Below, piece after piece: positions 45,929 to 54,745 of a stretch of 64,000 nucleotides of DNA. The translations under genes and the position numbers were made by a program. The DNA comes from an uncultured Paracoccaceae bacterium (lineage in GTDB: Bacteria > Pseudomonadota > Alphaproteobacteria > Rhodobacterales > Rhodobacteraceae): positions 806,001-870,000 of the forward strand of contig CANLQO010000001.1 in the NCBI GenBank assembly GCA_947493335.1. Direction: 5' to 3'. Within the stretch, counting starts at the first letter, position 1. Each line of letters opens with the position of its first letter. The notes beneath the pieces were generated by a model. It had not been told where the DNA came from and made no database searches. It saw only the letters and a program-made list of their open reading frames with translations.

Positions 45929-46581
45929 AGGCGCTGATTGCCCGGGATCTGCGGCTGGCCGTGCGCGCTGGTGGCGGTTTCGGCCTGGGACTGGCATTTT
46001 TTCTGATTGTGGTCGTGCTGGTGCCCTTTGGTGTCGGGCCAGAGCGTGAGGTGCTGGCGCGCATCGCGCCGGGCATCCTGTGGGTGGCTTCACTGCTCGC
46101 CGCACTTCTGTCACTTGACCGCATCTTTGCACTGGATTTTGAGGATGGATCGCTGGCGCTGCTGGCCACGGCTCCGCTGCCCGCCGAAGGCGTGGCGCTC
46201 GCCAAGGCCATTGCACATTGGATCACCACCGGCCTGCCGCTAACGCTGGCGGCACCATTCCTGGGGTTTTTGCTGCACCTGCCGACGCCAGCCTATGGCC
46301 TGATGCTGCTGACGCTTCTGTTGGGGACACCCGCCTTGTCAATGATCGGTACCTTTGGGGCGGCGCTGACCGTGGGATTGCGCCGTGGCGGCCTGTTGCT
46401 GTCCTTGTTGGTCTTACCGCTCTACGTGCCGACGCTGATTTTTGGGGCAGAGGCGGTGCGGCGCGGCGTTGACGGGCTTAGCCCTGTCGCCCCGCTTATG
46501 CTGCTTGCGGCGATCACAGCGGCCTGCGTGGCGCTTTTGCCCTTTGCCACTGCGACTGTGTTGCGCATCAACCTGCGGTGA
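45925..46581 (+). CDS. ccmB: Haem exporter permease CcmB
   Basis: CcmB is an integral membrane part of the haem handling complex. The 218-residue protein has six hydrophobic helices and the family blocks ARDLRLAVRAGG and FEDGSLALLATAPLPAEGVALAKAIAHW. It begins with GTG at 45925, overlapping the ccmA stop. It is followed by ccmC after 42 bases. Confidence 0.95.
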   Translation: MKALIARDLRLAVRAGGGFGLGLAFFLIVVVLVPFGVGPEREVLARIAPGILWVASLLAALLSLDRIFALDFEDGSLALLATAPLPAEGVALAKAIAHWITTGLPLTLAAPFLGFLLHLPTPAYGLMLLTLLLGTPALSMIGTFGAALTVGLRRGGLLLSLLVLPLYVPTLIFGAEAVRRGVDGLSPVAPLMLLAAITAACVALLPFATATVLRINLR

Positions 46582-46623
46582 GAAGGGATTGAGCCTGTGG
46601 GATCAGAGGATTAGGTAGGCGCC

Positions 46624-47352
46624 ATGTCGCTATGGGAACTCGCAAATCCGAAACGCTTTATGGGGTGGACCGCCCCGGTTTTGCCGTGGGCATTTGGTGG
46701 CGCGGCGCTTTGTCTGTTTGTCGGCCTTGTTTGGGGTTTCTTCCTTACCCCTGATGATTTCCGGCAGGGATCGACCGTCAAGATCATCTATCTTCACGTC
46801 CCCTCGGCACTGATGGCGATCAACACATGGTTTATGATGTTGGTTGCGTCCCTTATCTGGTTGGTGCGGCGTCACCATGTCTCTGCCCTCGCAGCCAAGG
46901 CGGCAGCCCCGGTTGGCATCGTGATGACGCTCATTGCGCTCTTTACGGGCGCGATCTGGGGCCAGCCCATGTGGGGGACCTATTGGGCCTGGGATCCGCG
47001 GCTGACGTCGTTCCTGATCCTGTTTTTATTCTATCTGGGCTATGTCGCGCTTTGGGCCGCGATTGAGGATGCTGATACCGCCGCCGACCTCACCTCTGTT
47101 CTGTGCCTGGTCGGGTCGGTCTTTGCGATCCTGTCGCGCTACGCGGTGAATTTCTGGAACCAGGGCCTGCACCAGGGCGCATCATTGTCGCTGGATAAAG
47201 AGGAAAACGTCTCTGACGTGTTCTGGCAACCACTGGTGATCTGCATCGCAGGCTTTGTTTTGTTGTTTGTTGCCCTCGTCCTGTTGCGTACCCGGACCGA
47301 AATTCGCGCGCGCCGGATGAAGGCCCTGATGGCGAGGGCTGCGCGTGCCTGA
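46624..47352 (+). CDS. ccmC: Haem transporter CcmC
   Basis: CcmC binds haem at the periplasmic face and passes it to CcmE. The 242-residue protein has six helices and the Trp-rich motif WGQPMWGTYWAWDPRLTS (residues about 116-133), flanked by conserved His in LHVPSALMA and in the last periplasmic loop (NQGLHQGAS). AGGTAGG precedes the ATG. Overlaps ccmD by 8 bases. Confidence 0.96.
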   Translation: MSLWELANPKRFMGWTAPVLPWAFGGAALCLFVGLVWGFFLTPDDFRQGSTVKIIYLHVPSALMAINTWFMMLVASLIWLVRRHHVSALAAKAAAPVGIVMTLIALFTGAIWGQPMWGTYWAWDPRLTSFLILFLFYLGYVALWAAIEDADTAADLTSVLCLVGSVFAILSRYAVNFWNQGLHQGASLSLDKEENVSDVFWQPLVICIAGFVLLFVALVLLRTRTEIRARRMKALMARAARA

Positions 47353-47485
47353 TCTTGGAAAATATGCAGTTGAAGTGCTCAGCGCCTACGGCATCAGTCT
47401 GGCGCTGTTGGCGGGTATCGTCTGGTTGTCTGTGCGCCGGTCCCGTGCGGTGAAGGCGGCATTGGAGAAGGTGGAAAATGGCTAA
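47345..47485 (+). CDS. ccmD: Haem exporter protein CcmD
   Basis: This is a very short gene (46 codons plus stop) with a GTG start inside the ccmC end and a stop overlapping ccmG by 8 bases. The product begins PDLGKYAVEVLSAYG, has one helix (ISLALLAGIVWLSV) and a basic tail RRSRAVKAALEKVE, the usual CcmD design. CcmD stabilises the CcmABC-CcmE complex. Confidence 0.93.
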   Translation: MPDLGKYAVEVLSAYGISLALLAGIVWLSVRRSRAVKAALEKVENG

Positions 47486-48017
47486 GGTCTCACCGCTTCT
47501 GATCATCCCGCCCGCGGTCTTCGCGGCACTTGCCGGGCTCTTTTTTGCGGGCCTCATGCGCGACAATGCAGGTGAGATTCCGTCAACACTTGTGGGGCAG
47601 CAGGCGCCAGGGGTCCCGACCGAACATGTGGCAGGGACAGAACAGTTGACGGATGCAGACTTGCGCACAGGCGACGTGACCGTGGTGAACTTCTGGGCCT
47701 CTTGGTGCCCACCGTGTCGCGCCGAACATCCGAACCTGCTTGCGCTGCAAGCGGATGGCGTGCGTGTGGCGGGGATCAACTTTCGCGATGCGGCGGATGA
47801 TGCCAGCACCTATCTGATTGAGGACGACAACCCCTTCTTTGCAACGGGATTTGACCCGCGCGGGCGGATCGCGATCGACTGGGGTGTGACGGCACCACCC
47901 GAAACCTTTATCGTCGATGGCAATGGCACAGTGCTTTTCCGATATATCGGTCCGCTTGTCGCGTCAGATTATGAACAGCGCTTTTTGCCGGAATTGGAAA
48001 AGGCGCTGGCCAACTGA
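47478..48017 (+). CDS. ccmG: Thiol:disulfide interchange protein CcmG (DsbE)
   Basis: CcmG is a membrane-anchored thioredoxin that reduces the apocytochrome CxxCH cysteines. The 179-residue protein has an N-terminal anchor helix and the active site FWASWCPPCRAEHP (Cys76 and Cys79), with the cis-Pro in GVTAPPETF. Length is normal. The last ccm gene here; ccmE, ccmF and ccmH are not in the window. Confidence 0.95.
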   Translation: MAKVSPLLIIPPAVFAALAGLFFAGLMRDNAGEIPSTLVGQQAPGVPTEHVAGTEQLTDADLRTGDVTVVNFWASWCPPCRAEHPNLLALQADGVRVAGINFRDAADDASTYLIEDDNPFFATGFDPRGRIAIDWGVTAPPETFIVDGNGTVLFRYIGPLVASDYEQRFLPELEKALAN

Positions 48018-48057
48018 CATCCATCCTTTGGCGGATATGCAGCACAGGGCCAAGGCA

Positions 48058-48441
48058 CTAGACTTGGCGCTGATGAATGAACGACGCCACCTCTGCCCGG
48101 CTCTTAAGGCCCAGACGCGCAAGGATCGCGTGCACGTGGTCTTTCACCGTCGCAGGCGTAATGCCAAGCGACGCGGCAATAGCTTTGTTCGATCCACCTT
48201 GCGCAATCAACGCGCACACCTCTTGCTGGCGCGGGGTCAGACCTGCAGGCAGGGTGGGGTGTCGGCGTTGGGCAATGATGACCGGTGCGCCAAGGCTATC
48301 GTTTGTGGTGAAATCGACCGCGACGTCCGTGCCTTGCGCGGCCAGTTGCGCCAATTCTGCCACCGGTTGCCACGGTGCATCACCTTGTCCAAGCGCAGCA
48401 ATTGCGCGACCCAGATGTGCTTTTTCCATTTCCGTCAACAT
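48058..48441 (-). CDS. Short LuxR-type transcriptional regulator
   Basis: A 127-residue protein whose last 60 residues are a LuxR/FixJ helix-turn-helix (LTPRQQEVCALIAQGGSNKAIAASL ... TVKDHVHAILARLGL), complete with the Glu, Gly and Val residues of the fold. The first 60 residues are not a receiver or autoinducer domain and I cannot name them. It is divergent from the SnoaL-like gene with only 14 bases between the start codons, so each promoter must overlap the other gene. It likely regulates its neighbours, by inference. Confidence 0.85.
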   Translation of the reverse strand: MLTEMEKAHLGRAIAALGQGDAPWQPVAELAQLAAQGTDVAVDFTTNDSLGAPVIIAQRRHPTLPAGLTPRQQEVCALIAQGGSNKAIAASLGITPATVKDHVHAILARLGLKSRAEVASFIHQRQV

Positions 48442-48455
48442 GGAGGACCCTTTTG

Positions 48456-48818
48456 ATGCTTCCCACCGAGATTGCGAATTTCTTTCTGGCCATGCAAGCC
48501 GGGAAGGCCGGGGCAGAGGCTTTGGCCGCCCATTTCGCTGATGACGCGACCTATGAGGAACCGTTCACAGGCGAAACCCGACGGCATCAAGGGCGCGATG
48601 CAGTGATGAAGGCTATGGCGCTGGGATGGGAAAACCCGATGCCCGATATGCGGATCGCAGTGGACCGGGTACAGACGGCAGGCGATGTGATCGACCTTGA
48701 TTGGACATGCTTTTCCCCGGCCATTCCGGGCGGGCAGGGCCGGGGGCACAACCGCTATGTGATGAAGGATGGATTAATTGTGGAGCTAATCACGACATTG
48801 GAAGGACCCAAGACATGA
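48456..48818 (+). CDS. SnoaL-like / NTF2-fold protein
   Basis: A 120-residue protein with the NTF2-like pattern: helix (PTEIANFFLAMQAG), FADDATYEEPF near residue 28, GRDAV, DLDWTCFSPAIPG and RYVMKDGLIVEL at the end. Such proteins are small hydrolases or isomerases of polyketides, or unknown. A strong GGAGG lies before the ATG. It overlaps the DUF1801 gene by 4 bases. Confidence 0.8.
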   Translation: MLPTEIANFFLAMQAGKAGAEALAAHFADDATYEEPFTGETRRHQGRDAVMKAMALGWENPMPDMRIAVDRVQTAGDVIDLDWTCFSPAIPGGQGRGHNRYVMKDGLIVELITTLEGPKT

Positions 48819-49174
48819 ACAAGGCACAAGAAGTTGACGATTGGCTTGCCGCGTATGACAACCCGCAAAAGGAATTGGTCGCGGCCATCCGTGATGCCAT
48901 TCTGGCCGCCGATGATCGGGTCACAGAGTGCATCAAATGGCAAGCGCCGACCTTTGTCTACAAGGGCAACATCGCGTCGTTCTTTCCCAAGGCGAAAAAG
49001 CATGCCTCATTGATGTTCCACAAAGGTGCGTCGATCCCCGGTGACTTTGCAGCACTCGAGGGGGACGCGGCAGAAGCGCGTTCGATGAAGATTGCTGATG
49101 CCGATGACCTTGAGGCAAAGCGCAATGATCTGGTGGGCGTCATCAAGGCGTGGTGTGATATGAAGGACGCCTAG
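48815..49174 (+). CDS. DUF1801 (YdhG-like) protein
   Basis: The 119-residue product has the DUF1801 blocks VDDWLAAYDNP, ECIKWQAPTFVYKGNIASFFP and HASLMFHKGASIPGDF. Function is unknown; the family is related to phosphoribosylaminoimidazole-like and frataxin-like folds only loosely. Its start overlaps the SnoaL-like stop (ATGA). It ends 4 bases inside the convergent SRPBCC gene. Confidence 0.85.
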   Translation: MNKAQEVDDWLAAYDNPQKELVAAIRDAILAADDRVTECIKWQAPTFVYKGNIASFFPKAKKHASLMFHKGASIPGDFAALEGDAAEARSMKIADADDLEAKRNDLVGVIKAWCDMKDA

Positions 49175-49560
49175 GTCAGAAACGCGCGCAACCCGTCGAT
49201 ATAGCTGTCCCAACCCGTGTCATGCATGTCGTGACTTTTCTGGAGTTGAAAACCGGAATGGGTCAGGTCGAGACGAGTGCCTGCGCCTTCAGCCGAAAAA
49301 GTCACATCAATTTGCGTCACCTCGCCGTCGCCATACCATTCCCAAGTATACACCACGCGGTGATCCGGCTCGAAAATCAAGAACTGGCCCGCGTTGCTGG
49401 GTGTCGCGTCCTGTGGGTTCATGAAAAGCTGGTAGGCCCCACCAATGCGAGGCTCAACATACATCTTCGCTGCGGGAGCGATTACCGTCTCTGACGATAC
49501 CCATGCCGCAAAGACAGTGCGGACGTCGCAGGGCAGATGATAGATTTTATGGATATCCAT
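49171..49560 (-). CDS. SRPBCC domain protein (AHSA1-like)
   Basis: The 129-residue protein has the Bet v 1-like START/SRPBCC pattern: IYHLPCDVRTVFAAWVSSETV, GGAYQLFM, VYTWEWYGDG and the C-terminal helix GWDSYIDGLRAFL. The family binds hydrophobic ligands or acts as Hsp90 co-chaperone in eukaryotes; here it is unknown. Start at 49560 (MDIHKIY) gives the normal length; the longer frame runs into the acnA terminator. Confidence 0.8.
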   Translation of the reverse strand: MDIHKIYHLPCDVRTVFAAWVSSETVIAPAAKMYVEPRIGGAYQLFMNPQDATPSNAGQFLIFEPDHRVVYTWEWYGDGEVTQIDVTFSAEGAGTRLDLTHSGFQLQKSHDMHDTGWDSYIDGLRAFLT

Positions 49561-49607
49561 GCGCCAACTTACCGCAGTTCGGTCAGTTATCCAAACATGG
49601 CCCAACA

Positions 49608-49641
49608 CAAAAAAGGGCCCCCATCGGAATGGGAGCCCCTT
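49608..49641 (-). terminator. Rho-independent terminator of acnA
   Basis: On the minus strand GGGGCTCCCATT pairs with ATGGGGGCCC-type sequence and ends in TTTTTT. It lies 19 bases after the acnA stop. Confidence 0.82.
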
Positions 49642-49659
49642 ATGCACGTTGATGTCGCC

Positions 49660-52347
49660 TTAGGCCGCTGCGGCCAGGTTCCGGAGCACGTAATGCAGCA
49701 CGCCACCGTGTTCGATGTATTCGATCTCAATCGCGGTATCGATGCGGCACTTGACCTTGATTGACTTGGTTGTGCCATCGGCCATGGTGATGTGGGCATC
49801 TACAATCTCAAGCGGCTTGATCGTGTCGAGGCCGTCGATGCTGACCGTCTCATCCCCGGTCAGACCCAGCGATTTGCGAGTGTCGCCACCTGTGAACTCG
49901 AACGGAACCACGCCCATGCCAACAAGGTTTGAGCGGTGAATGCGCTCAAAGCTTTCCGCGATCACAGCTTTCACGCCCAACAGCGACGTGCCTTTGGCTG
50001 CCCAGTCGCGGGACGATCCCGCGCCGTATTGCTCACCACCAAAGATCACCAACGGTGTGCCGTCGGCCTTGTGGGCCATCGCCGCCTCAAAGATCGAGGT
50101 CTGCTTGCCATCGGGGCCTTTGGTATAGCCGCCTTCGACACCTGACAGCATCTCGTTCTTAATGCGGATATTGGCGAATGTGCCGCGCATCATCACTTCG
50201 TGATTGCCGCGTCGTGCGCCATAGCTGTTGAACTCCCGCACCGGGACCTGACGCTCGATCAGATACTGACCGGCTGGTGTCGTATCCTTGAAGGAACCCG
50301 CCGGGCTGATGTGGTCCGTGGTGATCATATCGCCAAGGATGGCCAGCACTTTGGCGTCCTTGAGGTTGCTGATCGTGCCGGGCTCTTTGCCCATGCCCTG
50401 GAAATAGGGCGGGTTCTGAACATAGGTCGACGTCGCGGGCCAATCGTAGGTCTCACTATCCGTCACCTCGACCGATTGCCACTTTTCATCGCCTTTGAAG
50501 ACGTCCGCGTATTTCTTCATGAAGGCTTCGCGCGTCACAGTCTGCTCAACCAGTGCGTTGATTTCGGCAGAGGTTGGCCAGATGTCTTTCAGGAAGACAT
50601 CGTTGCCGTCCTTGTCTTGGCCGATCGCATCCTTGCTCAGGTCGATGTCCATTGTACCGGCCAGCGCATAAGCCACCACAAGCGGTGGCGAGGCGAGGTA
50701 GTTGGCGCGGACATCAGGCGAAATCCGGCCTTCAAAGTTGCGGTTACCCGACAGGACCGAAGTGGCGACAAGATCGCCTTCTGCAATGGCGGCAGACAAT
50801 TCTTTCTGGATCGGGCCAGAGTTGCCGATGCATGTCGTGCAGCCATACCCAACAAGGTTGAAGCCAATTTTATCAAGGTCGTCCTGCAGGCCTGCAGCCT
50901 CCAAATACTCGCTGACGACCTGAGAGCCGGGGGCAAGTGACGTCTTGACCCAAGGCTTGCGGTCCATGCCCAATGCTGCGGCTTTGCGCGCAACGAGTCC
51001 TGCGCCGATCATCACGTAGGGGTTGGATGTGTTGGTGCAAGATGTGATCGAGGCGATCACAACCTTGCCGCTTTCCATGGTGTAGTCTTCGCCTTCAACT
51101 GCGACCTCTTTACCCATCGGGCGCTTGAAGGTCTCTTCCATCTCCTTGCGGAAGGCGGACTGTGCGTTGTCGAGCGCAACATAGTCCTGCGGGCGCTTGG
51201 GGCCTGAAATGGCAGGGACGATGGTCCCCATGTCAAGGCTAAGGGTCGATGTATAGACCGGTGCGTAGTCCGCATCGCGCCAGAAACCATTTTCCTTGGC
51301 GTAGGCTTCAACCAGCGCGATCCGGTCTTCGTCCCGGCCCGTGTTGCGCAGGTAACGCAGGGTTTCGTTGTCAATGGGGAAGAAGCCGCAGGTCGCACCA
51401 TATTCAGGTGCCATGTTGGCAATCGTAGCCCGATCAGCCAATGGCAGACGGTCAAGGCCGTCACCGTAGAATTCCACGAACTTGCTGACAACGCCGTGGG
51501 CGCGCAGCATCTCAACGACTTTCAGCACAAGGTCGGTGCCAGTGGTGCCTTCGACCATCTCGCCGGTCAGTTCAAAGCCGACAACTTCCGGGATCAGCAT
51601 CGAAATCGGCTGGCCCAGCATCGCGGCTTCGGCCTCAATCCCGCCGACGCCCCAGCCCAATACCGCCAAGCCGTTGACCATCGTGGTGTGGCTATCAGTA
51701 CCGACAAGCGTGTCGGGGTATGCGACTTCTTCGCCGTTCTGGTCAGTATCGGTCCAGACGGTCTGCGCGAGATATTCAAGGTTCACCTGATGGCAGATGC
51801 CGGTGCCCGGAGGCACCACGCGGAAATTGTTAAACGCGTTCTGGCCCCATTTGAGGAACTGGTAGCGTTCCATGTTCCGCTCATACTCGCGGTCGACATT
51901 CATCTGGAACGCACGCGGATTGCCAAATTCGTCGATCATGACCGAGTGGTCGATGACAAGATCCACCGGTGCCAGCGGGTTGATCTGCTGCGCGTCGCCA
52001 CCCAGCGCCTTGATCCCGTCGCGCATCGCGGCAAGGTCGACAACCGCGGGCACACCAGTGAAGTCCTGCATCAGCACGCGGGCAGGGCGGTAGGCAATCT
52101 CGCGCGGGCTTTGACCGCCATTGGTCGCCCAGTCAGAGAATGCCTTGATATCGTCAGTCGTCACGGTTTTGTTGTCTTCAAACCGCAGCATGTTTTCCAG
52201 AACCACCTTGAGCGCGGCGGGCAGCTTTGAAAAGTCACCAAGCCCAGCGGCCTCTGCCGCGGCAATGGAATAGTAAGCGACCGAGCGGTCACCAACGGTC
52301 AATGTCTTGCGGGTTTTTGCGGTATCAATGCCGACTGTGACGGTCAT
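49660..52347 (-). CDS. acnA: Aconitate hydratase AcnA
   Basis: The TCA-cycle enzyme isomerises citrate to isocitrate with a [4Fe-4S] cluster. At 895 residues it has the AcnA/IRP1 length. Cluster cysteines lie in SITSCTNTSNPYV (about 437) and GYGCTTCIGNSG (about 503-506), with GTDSHTTMVNGLAV and the swivelling domain FGGEQYGAGSSRDWAAKG at the end. It is a single-gene unit with its own terminator, divergent from the DUF1223 gene over 207 bases. Confidence 0.97.
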   Translation of the reverse strand: MTVTVGIDTAKTRKTLTVGDRSVAYYSIAAAEAAGLGDFSKLPAALKVVLENMLRFEDNKTVTTDDIKAFSDWATNGGQSPREIAYRPARVLMQDFTGVPAVVDLAAMRDGIKALGGDAQQINPLAPVDLVIDHSVMIDEFGNPRAFQMNVDREYERNMERYQFLKWGQNAFNNFRVVPPGTGICHQVNLEYLAQTVWTDTDQNGEEVAYPDTLVGTDSHTTMVNGLAVLGWGVGGIEAEAAMLGQPISMLIPEVVGFELTGEMVEGTTGTDLVLKVVEMLRAHGVVSKFVEFYGDGLDRLPLADRATIANMAPEYGATCGFFPIDNETLRYLRNTGRDEDRIALVEAYAKENGFWRDADYAPVYTSTLSLDMGTIVPAISGPKRPQDYVALDNAQSAFRKEMEETFKRPMGKEVAVEGEDYTMESGKVVIASITSCTNTSNPYVMIGAGLVARKAAALGMDRKPWVKTSLAPGSQVVSEYLEAAGLQDDLDKIGFNLVGYGCTTCIGNSGPIQKELSAAIAEGDLVATSVLSGNRNFEGRISPDVRANYLASPPLVVAYALAGTMDIDLSKDAIGQDKDGNDVFLKDIWPTSAEINALVEQTVTREAFMKKYADVFKGDEKWQSVEVTDSETYDWPATSTYVQNPPYFQGMGKEPGTISNLKDAKVLAILGDMITTDHISPAGSFKDTTPAGQYLIERQVPVREFNSYGARRGNHEVMMRGTFANIRIKNEMLSGVEGGYTKGPDGKQTSIFEAAMAHKADGTPLVIFGGEQYGAGSSRDWAAKGTSLLGVKAVIAESFERIHRSNLVGMGVVPFEFTGGDTRKSLGLTGDETVSIDGLDTIKPLEIVDAHITMADGTTKSIKVKCRIDTAIEIEYIEHGGVLHYVLRNLAAAA

Positions 52348-52380
52348 GATTATCCCCTTTGATCTGTGGAAATTTGGCTG

Positions 52381-52430
52381 TTGGGGGGCTTTTGCCCCAA
52401 GGTGCGTTCGGGTTCAAGTATTTTCGGCAT
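52381..52430. repeat. Possible remnant of a Rhodobacteraceae intergenic repeat
   Basis: GGGGC-TTTT-GCCCC forms a small hairpin and is followed by GTATTTTC. Hairpins of this sort next to an AGTATTT segment recur in Rhodobacteraceae intergenic regions, from memory. It lies in the acnA-DUF1223 gap and may instead be part of a leader. Confidence 0.3.
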
Positions 52431-52554
52431 ACAATTGCATACATTTCTGCTGTGGCCCTGAAACATCCCTCACCATTACGTCGCAATTGGTTGATTGGTC
52501 ATTACAGTCCGGGGCGGTTAGACCAAAATAACATCTCAAGGGACTAGAATCGAT

Positions 52555-53244
52555 ATGCGCCGACTACTTGCTGCTTTTGCTTTGACTACCGCACTTTCTG
52601 GCGGGGCCGCATCTGCTGAAACAGTGGTGGAACTCTACACTTCTCAGGGCTGTTCAAGCTGCCCGCCAGCGGATGCGATGCTGGCACAGCTTGCACAACG
52701 GTCTGATGTGATCCCACTGGCGCTCCATGTGGATTACTGGGACTATTTGGGCTGGAAAGACGATCTGGCCAGCCCGGCCTTCACGCGCCGCCAGAAAGGC
52801 TTTGCCGAGGCCGCTGGTTCGGCCACGGTTTACACGCCGCAGATGATAATCGGTGGGGTTGATCACGTCGTCGGCTCGCGCCCGATGCAAGTCATGGATC
52901 AGGTCCAGAAACACAATGCGACGCCTGATCCGGTGGATGTGACGCTGACACGATCCGGCGACCGTTTGCAGATCAATGCTTCGGCGCGCGGCAATCTGCG
53001 TGGTGAGGCGGTCGTGCAGATCGTGCGGTATGTGCCTGCGGTTACGCGCGACATTCGTCGGGGCGAAAACGCGGGCAAGACCATCACGTATGTGAATACC
53101 GTGACCTCTTGGCAAACGGCAGGTCGCTGGAACCCCTCCGCGCCGCTTTCCATGCAGGCGCAAATCAGCGGGTCGCAGCCCGTGGTGGTTATCGTCCAGC
53201 AGGGCACGTCAGGCCGGATCCTTGGCGCGGCAAGGCTGCGCTAA
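52555..53244 (+). CDS. DUF1223 thioredoxin-like secreted protein
   Basis: The 229-residue product has a signal peptide (cleavage after ASAE near residue 20) and a thioredoxin-like domain with a CSSC motif in YTSQGCSSCPPADAML (about residues 32-35), followed by HVDYWDYLGW. The family is periplasmic and of unknown role, presumably a redox protein. It ends 4 bases inside the convergent acyltransferase gene. Confidence 0.9.
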   Translation: MRRLLAAFALTTALSGGAASAETVVELYTSQGCSSCPPADAMLAQLAQRSDVIPLALHVDYWDYLGWKDDLASPAFTRRQKGFAEAAGSATVYTPQMIIGGVDHVVGSRPMQVMDQVQKHNATPDPVDVTLTRSGDRLQINASARGNLRGEAVVQIVRYVPAVTRDIRRGENAGKTITYVNTVTSWQTAGRWNPSAPLSMQAQISGSQPVVVIVQQGTSGRILGAARLR

Positions 53245-54113
53245 ATTCGCCCTTGCTTGTTTTTCCATCGACGATGGACCCAGAACCATTGCTCTGGCGT
53301 TTTTTCGACCCGGGCAGCAAGCCTCGCGTTCATCTCGGTTGTCATTGTCAGGCGATCTGATGGGGTGATTGGTGCCTCGACCGCAATGTCAAAATTCAAC
53401 CCATCATTTTTGCGCGTCGCAAAGTAGGGCAGAACGAGCGCGTCAAATTTCAGCGCGAATTCGGCAGCTGAGGTGGCGGTCATTGCGGGCCGACCCATAA
53501 AATCGATTGGCTCGCCCGCATCGCTGTTCACGTCAAACAAAAGTGTGCCCATTCCGCCGCTCTTGAGGTGGCGGGCAAATCCAATCGTTCCCTTCGCGCC
53601 TTGTTCAAAGACCGGGCCACCCCAGGACGTCATGGTCTGCGCATAATGTGCGTTGAAATAGGCATTGGCCATCGGGCGATAAAGACCCCCAATCGTGTAT
53701 CCCAAGCGTGACAGGACGTGGCGTGGGGCTTCGTGGTTGCCGAAGTGTCCGGTCACAAAGATAACCGGGCGGTTGTCATGAGCCGCCTCTACCAGCGCGT
53801 TCATCCCATCGCCTTGAGGCTCAGTCTGATGCAGATGAAGGGCAAAATCCTTATGGGAATAGTTCTCGATCAGTGTCCGGCCAAAATTGTCGCAGACAGC
53901 CTCCGCAATGCGACGGCGGGCGCTCTCGGACATGTCGGGATAGATCAGTGCCAGATTGGCCATCGCACGGCGACGGTATCCGGCCAATGGGCCGATTGCG
54001 CGGCGCAGGGCGCTTCCCATCATCGGAACGCGGCTTGGATAGGGCAGGCGCATGACGCTGCCAATCAAGCCGCTCAAAACGCGATCGGCCGCCCAGTCCA
54101 GACGGTCGCTCAT
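53241..54113 (-). CDS. Lipid A biosynthesis acyltransferase (LpxL/HtrB-like)
   Basis: The 290-residue enzyme transfers an acyl chain to lipid A precursors or a related lipid at the inner membrane. The catalytic HX4E motif is HFGNHE in VTGHFGNHEAPRH (about residue 131), and the AYFNAHYAQTMTSWGGPVFEQG and LLFDVNSDAG blocks fit the family. Start MSDRLDW at 54113 overlaps the nitrile hydratase alpha stop by 4 bases, so it is the last gene of that operon. Linkage to nitrile hydratase is probably only co-transcription. Confidence 0.87.
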   Translation of the reverse strand: MSDRLDWAADRVLSGLIGSVMRLPYPSRVPMMGSALRRAIGPLAGYRRRAMANLALIYPDMSESARRRIAEAVCDNFGRTLIENYSHKDFALHLHQTEPQGDGMNALVEAAHDNRPVIFVTGHFGNHEAPRHVLSRLGYTIGGLYRPMANAYFNAHYAQTMTSWGGPVFEQGAKGTIGFARHLKSGGMGTLLFDVNSDAGEPIDFMGRPAMTATSAAEFALKFDALVLPYFATRKNDGLNFDIAVEAPITPSDRLTMTTEMNARLAARVEKTPEQWFWVHRRWKNKQGRI

Positions 54114-54745
54114 GGGGTGCGGGGCAATCCGGTGCCGATCATGCTGTCGCGGGTGACAAGATCGGCCAGCGCCGCAGCGTCCCATCCGTCGGTTCCGCCC
54201 GGACGATTGGGTATGACAATGTAGCGCATGTCAGCAGTGCTATCGTGAACACGGACCTCTGTGTTGTCGGGCAGGGTGACGCCGAATTCTGCCAGCACCT
54301 TGCGGGGTTCGCGCACCGTGCGGGACCGGTATGCGCGGGACTTGTACCAATCAGGTGGCAGCCCCAACAGGTTGCGCGGATAACAGGAACACAACGTACA
54401 CACGACAATGTTGTGCAGCGTCGCGGTGTTTGGCAACGCAATCAGCTTGAGCGGCCCGATGTCGAACCCCATCTCTCGCGTGGCCCGTGCCGCGTCTTCG
54501 ATCAGTGCGGCAGCAAAATCAGCATCTGTCCAGTACCGCGCGACAACTTTCGCCCCCATCGCCGGGTTGCGCGCATCCATTGCATCGATCTGCACCGCGA
54601 TGTCGGCGGGTGTCGTGATGCCTTTTTCGACAAGCAGCTCGCGCACGGCGATTTCCAGCGTCTGCCAATAGCTGAGCGGTTGGTCATCGTCAGGTCGATA
54701 AGGGTGCCCCGAGGGTGACAGGTGATCATGGTGGTCATGGGGCAT
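54110..54745 (-). CDS. nthA: Nitrile hydratase alpha subunit, cobalt type
   Basis: This subunit carries the metal site for hydration of nitriles to amides; close relatives are the gamma subunits of thiocyanate hydrolase. The 211-residue protein has the ligand motif VVCTLCSCYP (Cys116, Cys119, Ser120, Cys121); Thr between the first Cys and Leu is the cobalt-type pattern. After it, the usual aromatic pair is replaced by RN (CYPRNLLGLPP). The N-terminus is His- and Asp-rich (MPHDHHDH). The two genes upstream encode the halves of a beta subunit. It overlaps them by 11 bases and the acyltransferase by 4. Confidence 0.92.
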   Translation of the reverse strand: MPHDHHDHLSPSGHPYRPDDDQPLSYWQTLEIAVRELLVEKGITTPADIAVQIDAMDARNPAMGAKVVARYWTDADFAAALIEDAARATREMGFDIGPLKLIALPNTATLHNIVVCTLCSCYPRNLLGLPPDWYKSRAYRSRTVREPRKVLAEFGVTLPDNTEVRVHDSTADMRYIVIPNRPGGTDGWDAAALADLVTRDSMIGTGLPRTP

